A stretch of DNA of 64,000 bases from Labilibaculum antarcticum (GCF_002356295.1 NZ_AP018042.1:4124361-4188360), one strand, 5' to 3'. Numbered from the stretch's first letter, positions 33,648 to 42,875 are shown. Numbers and translations are program-made. The notes: generated by a model not told the origin, from the letters alone.

Positions 33648-34238
33648 ATGGGACCATTAATAGTTAACGAAATAATTTCACCGGATACCAATTTATTAAT
33701 TGCATTATTAATTGGAATTGGATTTGGTTTTGTGTTGGAATCCAGCGGATTCTCATCGAGTCGTAAGTTAGCAGGAATGTTTTATGGCTACGATACAACT
33801 GTATTAAAAGTGTTTTTTACCGCCGCTATTACAGCAATGGTTGGTATGTTGTTTTTTAGCCTTTTTGGTTGGATGGATTTGAGTTATATCTATATTAATC
33901 CTACCTATTTAACTTCAGCTATAGTTGGAGGCACAATAATGGGAGTTGGTTTTATTGTTGGAGGATTTTGTCCAGGAACAGCATTTTGTGCCTTATCGAT
34001 TGGAAAATTAGATGCACTTGCATTTGTAGGTGGATTAGTCTTGGGTATCATCATTTTTACAGAAGGATATCCTTTATGGGAAGATATGTACAAAGCTGAT
34101 TTTCTTGGAGCACCAACCATGAATGAAATACTAGATATCCCTAGAGGTGTGTTCGCACTTGGAATGATACTAGTTGCTTTCGCAATGTTTTGGGTAGGGG
34201 AATGGGCTGAAAAGAAATTTCCTCGTGAAGAATATTAA
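33648..34238 (+). CDS. YeeE/YedE-family sulfur transporter, C-terminal half
   Basis: A 196-residue membrane protein complementing the preceding half-transporter. GFGFVLESSGFSSSRKLAGMF at the start and VGFIVGGFCPGTAFCALSIG hold the conserved cysteines and glycines of the family. It has about five helices. Following a sulfur-compound reductase, the pair probably brings in thiosulfate or another sulfur species, or moves sulfur out; direction is not evident. Confidence 0.88.
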   Translation: MGPLIVNEIISPDTNLLIALLIGIGFGFVLESSGFSSSRKLAGMFYGYDTTVLKVFFTAAITAMVGMLFFSLFGWMDLSYIYINPTYLTSAIVGGTIMGVGFIVGGFCPGTAFCALSIGKLDALAFVGGLVLGIIIFTEGYPLWEDMYKADFLGAPTMNEILDIPRGVFALGMILVAFAMFWVGEWAEKKFPREEY

Positions 34239-34318
34239 ATTATGAAGAGAAATCTTGACAAAAGAAAATCTTTAATTTAACTTGATGTAAGGTCAGATAA
34301 CTTAAAAAAAACAATCAG

Positions 34319-34939
34319 ATGAAAATGAGATTGATAATAGCTTCAGTTTTGATTCCTTTAGGAATTATTATAGCTGCAGTGCCAGAAAATAAGACCAAAC
34401 AGTTTCGTTTAACTGCTGGTGAATTGCTAAACGAGGTACGTGAAGGAACTCAATTTATAAGCACCGATCAAATCGCTGATATGTTGGTGCAAAAAGATCC
34501 AAGTCTTCAATTAATTGATGTTCGTACTCAGGATGAATATGAAAAATATAGTCTTCCGGGATCTGTCAATGTCCCTCTTTCCGATCTTCTTTCTGAAGAA
34601 TGGAAAGATTTTCTCGATCAAGGAGTAAAAATGAATGTATTTTATTCCAATGGAAATCTTAAGGCAAACGAAGCCTGGATGCTTACTCGTCAGTTGGGCT
34701 TTAAGAACAATTACGTTCTTCAGGGTGGTTTAAATTACTGGGCCGAAACTATTATGAATCCAACAGCTCCAAAATCGGTTCTTGCTGATGATGAAATCGC
34801 AAAATACGATTTCAGAAAAGGGGCAAGTATGGCTCTTGGAGGAGGGAGTTCTGTAGTGTCGAGTAGTAATGAAACCAAGTCTGTTAAACCACCTATCGTG
34901 AGAAAGAAAAAGAAGAAAAGAGTCGCTGGAGGATGCTAA
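34319..34939 (+). CDS. Exported rhodanese-like protein lacking the catalytic Cys
   Basis: A 206-residue protein with an N-terminal signal or anchor (MRLIIASVLIPLGIIIAAV) and one rhodanese domain (about 45-150): LIDVRTQDEYEKYSLPGSVNVP and the active-site loop. In active rhodaneses this loop begins with Cys; here it reads VFYSNGNLKAN, with Ser. The tail is unusual: a basic run (RKKKKKR) followed by VAGGC at the very end, so the only Cys near the C-terminus is the last residue. It closes the sulfur operon and has its own terminator. A sulfur-binding or scaffolding role is inferred. Confidence 0.85.
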   Translation: MKMRLIIASVLIPLGIIIAAVPENKTKQFRLTAGELLNEVREGTQFISTDQIADMLVQKDPSLQLIDVRTQDEYEKYSLPGSVNVPLSDLLSEEWKDFLDQGVKMNVFYSNGNLKANEAWMLTRQLGFKNNYVLQGGLNYWAETIMNPTAPKSVLADDEIAKYDFRKGASMALGGGSSVVSSSNETKSVKPPIVRKKKKKRVAGGC

Positions 34940-34955
34940 TTATTTCATCCTTACT

Positions 34956-34994
34956 AAAAAGCCTTTTCGATTAGTTTCGGAGAGGCTTTTTTTT
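34956..34994 (+). terminator. Intrinsic terminator of the sulfur operon
   Basis: aaaaagcct and aggcttttt form the stem with a loop of about 20 bases, then a T-run. It lies 17 bases past the rhodanese-like stop. Confidence 0.75.
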
Positions 34995-35078
34995 GAATTC
35001 ACATTTCAGATGGATGTTAGAATAAAGAGATATGTCGACGGGATCATTGGATAAAATAGATTGGGTTTTTGATATACG

Positions 35079-35092
35079 TATTTGTTTGTATC
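35079..35092 (+). promoter_or_regulatory. Second copy of the 14-bp motif
   Basis: TATTTGTTTGTATC, identical to 29106-29119, within the 290-base gene-free stretch before the FadL-like gene. The rest of this stretch is AT-rich with alternating gatat/atatc runs and no clear promoter match. Confidence 0.35.
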
Positions 35093-35281
35093 TCCCTTAT
35101 TTACATTGAGTTAAAATAGGAAAGTTATTGAGGTTTGTTCTTTTGTAAATCCTTAGTATTTAGATAGTTTGAGATGTGATTGAATTGATATGTAGATATA
35201 TGATATATAACATGTATGGATAAATGTAGAGTTTGTATTTTGTTTGTGAATCCTAATTATAAAACCTAATTAAAACAGAAA

Positions 35282-36586
35282 ATGAAAAATACGACTAAGA
35301 TTATTTTTTCGGCTCTAATTGTGTTGGCTGGAATTTTTTCGACTCAGCCTGTTAAAGCAACAGATGGGTATTTTGGCGTTGGTTACGGTGCTCAAAATAA
35401 AGGTTTAGCTGGAGCAGGTATTGCATGGTATCAAAATTCACTAATCAGTGGTAATCCTGCTGGTCATGTGTTCTTGGGAACACAATATCAGGTTGGTGTT
35501 GGTTTTTTTAATCCAAATCGTGAGTATACAGTTACAGGAAATCCTTCTGGAATGGATGGTACTTTTGGTTTAATGCCAGGAAATGTTGAAAGTGATTCAA
35601 AATTATTTTTGATGCCTAGTATGGGTGCCAATTGGATGATCAATGAAAATAGTAGTTTTTCTGCTACCGTTTTTGGAAATGGTGGTATGAATACAGACTA
35701 TCCAACAATGACTTTTGGAGATACCAGTTCAGAAACTACAGGTGTTGATTTGGGTCAAATGTTTGTAGGGCTTACTTATTCTAGAAAAATAACTGAAAAG
35801 CATAGTTTTGGTGTAACAGCATTATTGGCTTATCAATATTTCGAGGCCAAGGGTCTAGCTAATTTTGGTCAAATGTCTAGTGACGCGACTAAATTGACAG
35901 GTAATGGTCATGATAATGCATTTGGCTACGGTGTTAAGTTTGGTTATCTGGGAGAATTGGCCAAGGGATTACATCTTGGAGCTAGTTACCAAACCATGTT
36001 GTACATGAGTGAGTTTGATGATTATGCCGGTCTTTTTGCGGAGCAGGGAGATTTCAATATTCCATCTACATGGACAGTTGGTTTGGCTTATGAAATCAAC
36101 GAAGATTGGGCTGTAATGGCAGATTATAAAGCAATCAATTATACTGATGTCGCTTCTGTTTCAAATAAAATGCGTACGCCAATGGATCCGGCATTTGCTC
36201 CCCTTGGAACAGATAATGGTTCTGGTTTTGGATGGGAAGATATTAATGTATGGAAATTTGGTGTTGAATATGCCGGCATTGAAGGATGGACTTTAAGAGG
36301 AGGTTATTCGCATTGCGATCAACCAGTTCCTGATACTGAAGTAATGTTTAATATTTTAGCTCCAGGTATTATCGAAGATCATATCACATTGGGTTGTTCA
36401 AAAACTCTTGGTGATTCAGGTAAAGCTCTTCACTTGGCATTGGTTTATGCATTGCCGGCAAGTGTAAAAGGATATAATCCTATGGATTTCGATGCAGCCC
36501 AGGCTATGCAAGGAAATATGGTTCCTAATCAAACAATTGAATTGGAAATGAATCAAATTGAAGTAGAAATAGCTTTTACTTTCTAG
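35282..36586 (+). CDS. OmpP1/FadL-type outer-membrane channel
   Basis: A 434-residue outer-membrane beta-barrel of the OmpP1/FadL/TodX family. A signal peptide (IIFSALIVLAGIFSTQPVKA) precedes the mature start TDGYFGVGYGAQNKGLAGAG, the hatch region typical of the family. Alternating hydrophobic strands and a terminal aromatic residue (EVEIAFTF) fit insertion by the Bam machinery. Family members admit hydrophobic solutes. Just downstream of a sulfur-reduction operon, it might admit elemental or poly-sulfur; this is an inference from position and a shared upstream motif. Confidence 0.85.
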   Translation: MKNTTKIIFSALIVLAGIFSTQPVKATDGYFGVGYGAQNKGLAGAGIAWYQNSLISGNPAGHVFLGTQYQVGVGFFNPNREYTVTGNPSGMDGTFGLMPGNVESDSKLFLMPSMGANWMINENSSFSATVFGNGGMNTDYPTMTFGDTSSETTGVDLGQMFVGLTYSRKITEKHSFGVTALLAYQYFEAKGLANFGQMSSDATKLTGNGHDNAFGYGVKFGYLGELAKGLHLGASYQTMLYMSEFDDYAGLFAEQGDFNIPSTWTVGLAYEINEDWAVMADYKAINYTDVASVSNKMRTPMDPAFAPLGTDNGSGFGWEDINVWKFGVEYAGIEGWTLRGGYSHCDQPVPDTEVMFNILAPGIIEDHITLGCSKTLGDSGKALHLALVYALPASVKGYNPMDFDAAQAMQGNMVPNQTIELEMNQIEVEIAFTF

Positions 36587-36603
36587 AAAATATACAATGA
36601 ATA

Positions 36604-36639
36604 AAAAAGAGGTTTTCCCTAAGGTAAACCTCTTTTTTT
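36604..36639. terminator. Bidirectional intrinsic terminator
   Basis: aaaaagaggttt and aaacctcttttttt form a stem with T-runs on both strands. It serves the FadL-like gene and probably the convergent ATP-grasp gene. Confidence 0.85.
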
Positions 36640-36667
36640 ATGTGCAAATATGAGTTCTGAAGAGAAT

Positions 36668-37708
36668 TTATTTTTTTATTTTACTTGGAAATAAATGATC
36701 ATATAATCCACGCAATACATCTTTAAATGGATCTGGGCTAACTCCAAATTTCCTGTTTTCCTGGCTTATCTCAAACACCAACCTCATGTGTTTAGTTACT
36801 TCTTTATAGGCTTTTAGAATAGGGTAGTCAGGGTCGTAAATATGTGCAGGTTCCGAATTAGTGCCGTTCAGTTCAATGATTTTTATTTTATCTCCCTCGT
36901 AAAGATCCTCTATACTATTTACTTTAAGATCAAAACGTCCATAATAATAACCATCTAAGGGTTTCGCGATCTTGCGAAAAACATTCACTAATTGATCATT
37001 AATTAAATAATTCCCATCTATGAATTTAGTGCCCCTGTTGTGGTTGCCAATTGGCTCAATCTTATAGGTTATACCAGAAGGTACAATTTGGTTCCATTTC
37101 GTTTTGTATTTCTTTTTTAAGTAGGAAATCCTGCTTTTTGCTCTTACATTTTCATTTACAAGATCTCCGAATTTGGCCTTTCCATTCCCTGTTATTTTCA
37201 AAAAATCTTTTCTCACAACAGAAGTAATTCCATCTTTTGTTGAAGAAGGGAATCGGTGATAAAACACTCCCAATTCAATAGGATAGTCTATAAATTCCTG
37301 AACAAGGATATCCTCATTTTGTGTTTGTAAAAACAGGTTTAAATCTTCTTCATTATCTATCTTTTCAACACCAATACCTCTTTCGCCTACATTGGGTTTA
37401 CATACAATAGGAAAGTTAAATTCAAACTTTTGCATTTTTTCACAAATACTTGCTCCATCTTCTTCATTCTTCGATAAAAAACCTTTTGGAAGGTATTTTT
37501 TGTCGATAAATTCAAGCATTTTCATTTTATCCATTCCAAATGCACCTCCAAATTTCATACTTGGATTAGTCGCTGTGAAGTAGGAAAAGGAACGGGCTTT
37601 AATAGCCAAATAAATACCATAGCCATATACCGGAAAGTAAAAAATCCAGAACGGCCAAAATTCAAAATGAAACCATTTTGAGAGGAAAAAGGGTAGCTTT
37701 ATTTTCAT
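36668..37708 (-). CDS. ATP-grasp family protein, membrane anchored
   Basis: About 346 residues. An N-terminal hydrophobic stretch (WFHFEFWPFWIFYFPVYGYG) is followed by an ATP-grasp fold: FPIVCKPNVGERGIGVEKI (phosphate-binding lysine loop), ILVQEFIDYPIELGVFYHR, and YGRFDLKVN with IIELNGTNSEP for metal binding. This resembles D-Ala-D-Ala ligase-like enzymes, which join a carboxylate to an amine, but the acceptor is unknown. The ATG at 37708 is preferred to TTG codons just upstream. Confidence 0.75.
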   Translation of the reverse strand: MKIKLPFFLSKWFHFEFWPFWIFYFPVYGYGIYLAIKARSFSYFTATNPSMKFGGAFGMDKMKMLEFIDKKYLPKGFLSKNEEDGASICEKMQKFEFNFPIVCKPNVGERGIGVEKIDNEEDLNLFLQTQNEDILVQEFIDYPIELGVFYHRFPSSTKDGITSVVRKDFLKITGNGKAKFGDLVNENVRAKSRISYLKKKYKTKWNQIVPSGITYKIEPIGNHNRGTKFIDGNYLINDQLVNVFRKIAKPLDGYYYGRFDLKVNSIEDLYEGDKIKIIELNGTNSEPAHIYDPDYPILKAYKEVTKHMRLVFEISQENRKFGVSPDPFKDVLRGLYDHLFPSKIKK

Positions 37709-37931
37709 ACGCAACAAGTAAGTTAATTTTGTATTTCTATGTAATTATTCTGTTAGTGCTTTAAAGATGATTAACAGATAAGAGGATACATGAAGTTAGT
37801 ATTACAACTTAAAATTACAGATTAATGTAATTCATCCGACATTGACTCATTTATAAAACTGTTTTCTATGAATTATTTTGATAATTTGATATCTTACCAC
37901 TGTTTTCTTTTACCCATTGAAATTTAATTTT

Positions 37932-38447
37932 ATGCAAGTTTTATCTGTCTCTAAAATAATTATTAATCAACTTATTACTCTTTGTGAAGAGCTATCTTTA
38001 CAGCAGTATTCGGCATCTTTAAATCTATTAATGAACAACTCAATAGGCAAACATATAAGACATATTGTTGAGTTTTATGATATTCTTAAAGATAGTTGTC
38101 AAGGAAACTGTGTATTGAGCTACGATAAGCGAAAACATTGCAATAGAACCGAAACGGAGATTAAAGTGGCCGTTGATAGATTTATAGCCATTCTGAAATG
38201 GCTTGACGAAATAGATAATGACGTCGTTCTTAAATTGAAGGTAAGCTATGAGAAGACACCAGAGGAAGGATTTGAAATTCATACCAGCTTGGAAAGGGAA
38301 TTAGTGTACAATATTGAACATGCAATTCACCATATGGCGATTATTAGAATTGCTATTGAACGGGAATTCCCTGACATTAAATTAGATAAACATTTTGGGC
38401 TTGCCTTTTCCACAATCAGATTTAGAGATGACTTATGTGCACATTAA
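37932..38447 (+). CDS. DinB-like four-helix protein
   Basis: About 171 residues with the DinB four-helix pattern. IGKHIRHIVEFYDIL, near the N-terminus, and HAIHHMAIIRIAI, near the C-terminus, carry the histidines that bind metal in the family. A cysteine-containing loop (GNCVLSYDKRKHCN) lies between. The ATG at 37932 is chosen over an in-frame TTG 15 bases earlier. Its end overlaps the next gene by 13 bases, so the two are coupled. DinB proteins are often thiol-dependent transferases; no substrate is indicated. Confidence 0.7.
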   Translation: MQVLSVSKIIINQLITLCEELSLQQYSASLNLLMNNSIGKHIRHIVEFYDILKDSCQGNCVLSYDKRKHCNRTETEIKVAVDRFIAILKWLDEIDNDVVLKLKVSYEKTPEEGFEIHTSLERELVYNIEHAIHHMAIIRIAIEREFPDIKLDKHFGLAFSTIRFRDDLCAH

Positions 38448-39163
38448 CATATATACCTTTGGGATCTGATGATTTTTTCTTTACTACAAATAGGGATGAA
38501 AATCCAATTCGTGTGGCCGAGTTTCCCAAAATTTATCCTGTTAAAGAATCTTTTGCTATTTACCCTAAAGATAAATTGGCTCAAGGAACATGGATGATGT
38601 GTCATGAAAATGATTTATCTCTTTGTTTGCTGAATGGAGCATTTGAGAAACACACACCTGAGCCACCTTATAAGAAAAGTAGAGGCTTAATGGTTCTTGA
38701 GTTTGCAGATTTTTCTTCAATCAGAGATTTAATTTTACATTATAATTTTAGTGGAATGGAACCATTCACACTTCTTGTTTTAAGCTATAAACAAAAGCGA
38801 AATCTGGAGGAAGTTCGTTGGGATGGAGAAACAATACATTATCGAAAATTAGATGCTTCAAAACTACATATTTGGTCATCGTCAACTTTGTATAATAAAG
38901 ATGCTCGAGAAATGCGTCAGAATTGGTTTACAAATTGGCTGAAAGAACAACGTGATTTCTCTCAAGAGAATATTCTCTCATTTCATAAAACAACAGGAGC
39001 CGATGATGCTTTTAACGGTTTGGTGATGAATAGGAAAGGGAAGGTGAAAACCCTAAGTATAACGCAAATTATACGAAAGAATAAGGAAGTGTCTATGTAT
39101 TATGAAGATCTGGTAAAAGATGAATCAATTGATATAAGTCTAAGTAAAAAGAGCCTCTTCTGA
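38435..39163 (+). CDS. NRDE-family (TANGO2-like) protein
   Basis: A 242-residue protein of the NRDE/TANGO2 family: MCTLTYIPLGSDDFFFTTNRDENP shows the N-terminal Cys (after Met removal) and the TTNRDE motif that name the family, an Ntn-hydrolase-like fold. Later LAQGTWMM and VWSSSTLYN-like segments also fit. TANGO2 relatives are linked to heme or lipid handling in eukaryotes; no bacterial role is settled. It overlaps the DinB-like gene. A terminator begins within its last codons. Confidence 0.85.
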   Translation: MCTLTYIPLGSDDFFFTTNRDENPIRVAEFPKIYPVKESFAIYPKDKLAQGTWMMCHENDLSLCLLNGAFEKHTPEPPYKKSRGLMVLEFADFSSIRDLILHYNFSGMEPFTLLVLSYKQKRNLEEVRWDGETIHYRKLDASKLHIWSSSTLYNKDAREMRQNWFTNWLKEQRDFSQENILSFHKTTGADDAFNGLVMNRKGKVKTLSITQIIRKNKEVSMYYEDLVKDESIDISLSKKSLF

Positions 39164-39173
39164 GGCTCTTTTA
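39146..39173. terminator. Bidirectional terminator overlapping the NRDE gene end
   Basis: aaaaagagcctc and gaggctctttt form a 9-bp-plus stem with loop ttct; the NRDE stop codon is inside it. A and T runs flank both sides, so it can also end pckA on the minus strand. Confidence 0.88.
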
Positions 39174-39181
39174 AATTTTAT

Positions 39182-40840
39182 CTACTTTCCTGGACATTGA
39201 GAAATAACAGCTGGGTCGATATCTTGTTCTCCATAAGATTTATCAAATTCATCAGAGAATTTTTTAGCGAGATTTTCAGCGGTTCTCTTATAGTCTTCTT
39301 TATTTTTCCATGTATTAATAGGATTTAAGATTTCTGTAGGAACGTTTTCACAAAATTGAGGAACACTTAGATGGAATAAATCATTTTGTACAGACTCAAC
39401 ATTATTTAATTTTCCACTAAGAGCTGCATCAACCATAGCCCTTGTAAATTTCAGTTTAATTCTTGAACCTGTACCATAAGAGCCACCGCTCCACCCCGTA
39501 TTAATTAAGAATACATTTGTGTTATGCAATTCCATTTTGTCGCCTAGCATTTTAGCATAGATACTTGGATTACATGGCATAAATGGTTGACCAAAAAAGC
39601 GAGAAAAAGTAGCTTGAGGTTCAGTTACTCCTGTTTCTGTACCTGCCAATTTTGAGGTGTATCCCATCAAGAACCAAAGCATAGCTTGTTCTTTGCTTAA
39701 TTTAGAAATTGGAGGTAATACTCCGGATGCATCCGCAGTTAAAAATAAAATTGTATGTGGATTTCCAGAAGTAGAACTTTTTTTGATGTTTTTTAGGAAT
39801 CTAAGAGGATAGCTGGCTCTTGAATTAGGAGTATACCTGGTATCGAAGAAGTCAATCTTACCGCTCGGATAAATCATTGCATTTTCAATAATAGCACCGT
39901 GCTTTGTGTATTCGGCTTTATGCATTACCGCGTCGAAGATTTCTGGCTCATTTTCTGCTTTGAGGTCAATCATCTTTGCGTAACATCCATTTTCTAAATT
40001 GAAAATGCCATCCTTACTCCATCCATGTTCATCATCTCCTAGTAAGGCTCTTTTTGGATCAGCCGAAAGAGTAGTCTTTCCTGTACCAGATAAGCCCAGT
40101 AGTAGTGCCGAATCGCCATCTGAACCTTCGTTTGCAGAACAATGTAAAGGAAGAACACCATTTAATGGAAGATAGTAGTTCATTACAGTAAACATCAACT
40201 TTTTCATACTTCCCATATAGGCCGAACCATAAACAATGCCAATTTTTTTATCAAAATCAGCGACTACGCAAATATCTGATGTCTCACCGTTGGGCAGATC
40301 TCTTAGAAGTCCTTTGTAGCGGTCTTTGTCTAATTTATCTTTAGGGAGAGAAATTAAAATAAATTCCTCATCGGCAAAAATAGATTTATCGATGTCCTTA
40401 GGAATGGGTCTAAACATATTGTCAACAAAAACTTGACATAAGGCTTGATCGGTAACAGTTTTTACGGGAAGTGCATATTTTGAATCGGCTCCAATTACTC
40501 TGTCCGTCGTAAATATTGTTTGCTTTTCAGCGATTGCTTTTAAAGCATCTTCAAAAATTAATCCAAAAGTTTTTGGATCCATTTCGATATTGTTTGGTGA
40601 AGACCAGTCAATATTTAATTGACTTTCAGGATTTCTTACAAGATAAGTATCCTTTGGACTTCTTCCTGTCGAATCGACTGGTGTCCAGGTGGCTAATGCA
40701 CCATTCGGGGTCAATATGGCCTCTTTGTTAACTACAGCTTCTGTAATAAGAATCTCTCTTGATAGATTTTCCTTAAGGTTAGAATGTAGTTGTATTGATT
40801 TTATTAAATCTTCAGTCATTCCAATTTGAATATCGTTCAT
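39182..40840 (-). CDS. pckA: Phosphoenolpyruvate carboxykinase (ATP)
   Basis: A 552-residue ATP-dependent PEPCK, interconverting oxaloacetate+ATP and PEP+CO2+ADP. Motifs: the kinase P-loop GLSGTGKTTLS (about 249-259), LLGDDEHGWS (metal-binding Asp pair), NGCYAKMIDL, YTPNSRASYPL and the C-terminal GWSGGSYGTGSRIKL. Length is slightly above the E. coli enzyme (540). In anaerobic Bacteroidota PEPCK often runs toward oxaloacetate, feeding the fumarate branch. It stands alone between terminators. Confidence 0.97.
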   Translation of the reverse strand: MNDIQIGMTEDLIKSIQLHSNLKENLSREILITEAVVNKEAILTPNGALATWTPVDSTGRSPKDTYLVRNPESQLNIDWSSPNNIEMDPKTFGLIFEDALKAIAEKQTIFTTDRVIGADSKYALPVKTVTDQALCQVFVDNMFRPIPKDIDKSIFADEEFILISLPKDKLDKDRYKGLLRDLPNGETSDICVVADFDKKIGIVYGSAYMGSMKKLMFTVMNYYLPLNGVLPLHCSANEGSDGDSALLLGLSGTGKTTLSADPKRALLGDDEHGWSKDGIFNLENGCYAKMIDLKAENEPEIFDAVMHKAEYTKHGAIIENAMIYPSGKIDFFDTRYTPNSRASYPLRFLKNIKKSSTSGNPHTILFLTADASGVLPPISKLSKEQAMLWFLMGYTSKLAGTETGVTEPQATFSRFFGQPFMPCNPSIYAKMLGDKMELHNTNVFLINTGWSGGSYGTGSRIKLKFTRAMVDAALSGKLNNVESVQNDLFHLSVPQFCENVPTEILNPINTWKNKEDYKRTAENLAKKFSDEFDKSYGEQDIDPAVISQCPGK

Positions 40841-41875
40841 ACAACATTTTTTAAAATTTGGTAGTTAAAAGTATGACTATATATAGAGTAATCCTATTAT
40901 GTTGATATTATTTTTACATTTTTGTTGTGTTATTTCTCAATAAGATTTTGTAGTTTTATCGTGGCGAAGATTGGTTCAAACTAGTTCATTAACAATAGGT
41001 TTCGTTAACCTTTTGATTTGTAATGTTAACTAGATTCATCCTCACTGCCTGTCATACAATCGTTTGCGATGATGATATTATAATAAATAAGACTCCTTTT
41101 ATCTTCCAAATTGCACCTAAAAACCATGGTTCAAGCAAAAAACTTGGGGACTCTATTCAGATTATCATATATTTTGATTCGCTTGAGAGATCGCTTGCTG
41201 ATGATAGGCAATATGAACATCTTGAACTGCTTAAAGTGCAAATTTTTGGACATAAAATCGCTTTATGACCTTCAGTGCTTTTGGAAAACTTTTTTTGTGA
41301 TTTTATTCATTGGACTGCCATGTCTAAACTAACGGTCTCTGAGAGTACATCGATCTGGGTAAGATCTTTTGCTTAAGGATATAAGAAGTTCTTTTTAAAA
41401 GCCTTAAATTCATTCGTGAACCGAGTCCCTTTGCTACCAAGAACCAATTTTGGCTAATGATTTTGCTACTCCTGCTCACTGTTCATTTTCATTACTTAAT
41501 AAAACAGAAACAAACCCTTGTCTCAAATTGGGGAATTCGGAATACAAATTTAAAGTAGAAGTCCTTGAGAAAGTAATTCCAGATCAGAATATTCCTTAGA
41601 AATTATATTTTGTTACTCGAGTGAACAGCTAGTTTATCTTTATCGGTTAATTCTGAGCTAATTTCAGAATAATAGAGTAAATCTGATGGGAGTAGAGAGC
41701 TTACAATACTTTCTAGGTGTTTATTCTCTGATATAGGTATTGCTTATAAACTCAAATGAAATGTGGATAAATCGCTCCATTACTAAATGTCCACTTTTAT
41801 TTATTTCCCCTAAATTTTCTGCTTGAACCCAAACCATTCCTAATATTATTAGAGAACTGAATTGATTAAATAAAT
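40841..41875. other. 1.0-kb region without a recognisable gene
   Basis: Short open frames exist (for example plus strand 41023-41268, 81 codons, ending QYEHLELLKVQIFGHKIAL) but none shows a family motif, signal peptide or good start. Stops are frequent in all frames after 41270. The part nearest pckA must hold its promoter. Sequence complexity is like coding DNA in places, so a decayed gene is possible. No terminal repeats, tRNA or IS motif was seen. Confidence 0.45.
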
Positions 41876-41907
41876 AAAACCTCCAAAAGCACGCTTCTGA
41901 AGGTTTT
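41876..41907 (-). terminator. Probable terminator after xerD
   Basis: On the minus strand AAAACCT and AGGTTTT pair around a long loop, followed by an AU-rich stretch. It lies 62 bases past the xerD stop. Confidence 0.55.
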
Positions 41908-41969
41908 AAAAATATGTATTTTACATTTAACCACTACCTGTTGTCAATAATGGTCATTTTTGATACAAT

Positions 41970-42875
41970 TTAGTCTTTTGAACGAGGATGGAAATTTTTA
42001 ATTGTTTCCTTTAAGTATTCTCTATCCAAATGAGTATAAATTTCTGTAGTAAGAATTGATTCGTGTCCTAACATTTCCTGCACAGCTCTTAAGTCAGCAC
42101 CACCCTCAACTAAATGAGAAGCGAAAGAGTGACGGAATGTGTGAGGAGAAACATTTTTCTTCAATCCAACTTTTTTCGATAGATTCTTAATGATAGTAAA
42201 AATCATAACACGAGAAAGTTTACGACCTCTACGGTTTAAGAAAAGAATATCTTCACTTTCCTTATCGATATTTAATTTTCCTCGAAAGCTCTTAAGATAT
42301 ATCTTGATTTCTTTTTTCGCTTTTTTCCCGATTGGAATCAAACGCTCTTTGTTACCTTTTCCATGAATTTTAATAAAACCCATTCTGAAATGAAGATTCG
42401 AAACACGTAGGTCAATTAATTCTGACACACGTAATCCACAAGAATAAAGTGTTTCAAGAATTGCTCTGTTTCTTTGACCTTCAGCTTTATTCATGTCAAC
42501 AGCCTTAACTAAAATATCAATTTCGTCAGTTGTTAAGGTGTCTGGTAGTTTACGTCCAATTTTTGGAGCCTCTAATAATGCTGTAGGATTCTTTTCAATA
42601 ATTTCCTCTAGTAATAAGTATTTGAAAAATGCTTTAATACCAGAAATTACACGAGCTTGAGTTCTAGGACTTGTACCTGCATCATTAATCCAGGCAACAA
42701 AGTCTTTTAAGTGCTGAAGAATTACTTCTTCAGGAGCAACCTCCATGTTTTTTTCTCTAAAGAAGGTTGTTAGTTTTGTAATGTCGTTGATGTAAGCATC
42801 TACTGAGTTCTTGGAAAGATTCTTCTCCAAGGTTAAGTAGGTCTTAAAATTTTCAATTGTTGTTGTCCATTTCAT
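41970..42875 (-). CDS. xerD: Site-specific tyrosine recombinase XerD
   Basis: A 301-residue tyrosine recombinase that resolves chromosome dimers at dif together with a partner and FtsK. The N-terminal SAM-like domain covers about 1-95. Catalytic residues are visible: Arg in YSCGLRVSEL, Lys in GKGNKERLIP, HTFRHSFASHLVEGG (His and Arg), His in LGHESILTTEIY and the nucleophile Tyr in IYTHLD. Length and motifs fit XerC/XerD; an ancestral integrase use is unlikely because there is no mobile element nearby. Divergent from aroQ. ftsK is also in this window. Confidence 0.93.
   Translation of the reverse strand: MKWTTTIENFKTYLTLEKNLSKNSVDAYINDITKLTTFFREKNMEVAPEEVILQHLKDFVAWINDAGTSPRTQARVISGIKAFFKYLLLEEIIEKNPTALLEAPKIGRKLPDTLTTDEIDILVKAVDMNKAEGQRNRAILETLYSCGLRVSELIDLRVSNLHFRMGFIKIHGKGNKERLIPIGKKAKKEIKIYLKSFRGKLNIDKESEDILFLNRRGRKLSRVMIFTIIKNLSKKVGLKKNVSPHTFRHSFASHLVEGGADLRAVQEMLGHESILTTEIYTHLDREYLKETIKNFHPRSKD

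Noticed and set aside
41023-41332. Overlapping frames of 81 and 73 codons downstream of pckA
   Set aside because: No recognisable motif and poor start context; kept only as part of the gene-free region.
41970-42875. xerD as the integrase of a mobile island
   Set aside because: The gene has housekeeping XerD length and motifs, and there are no attachment-site repeats, tRNA or phage genes nearby.
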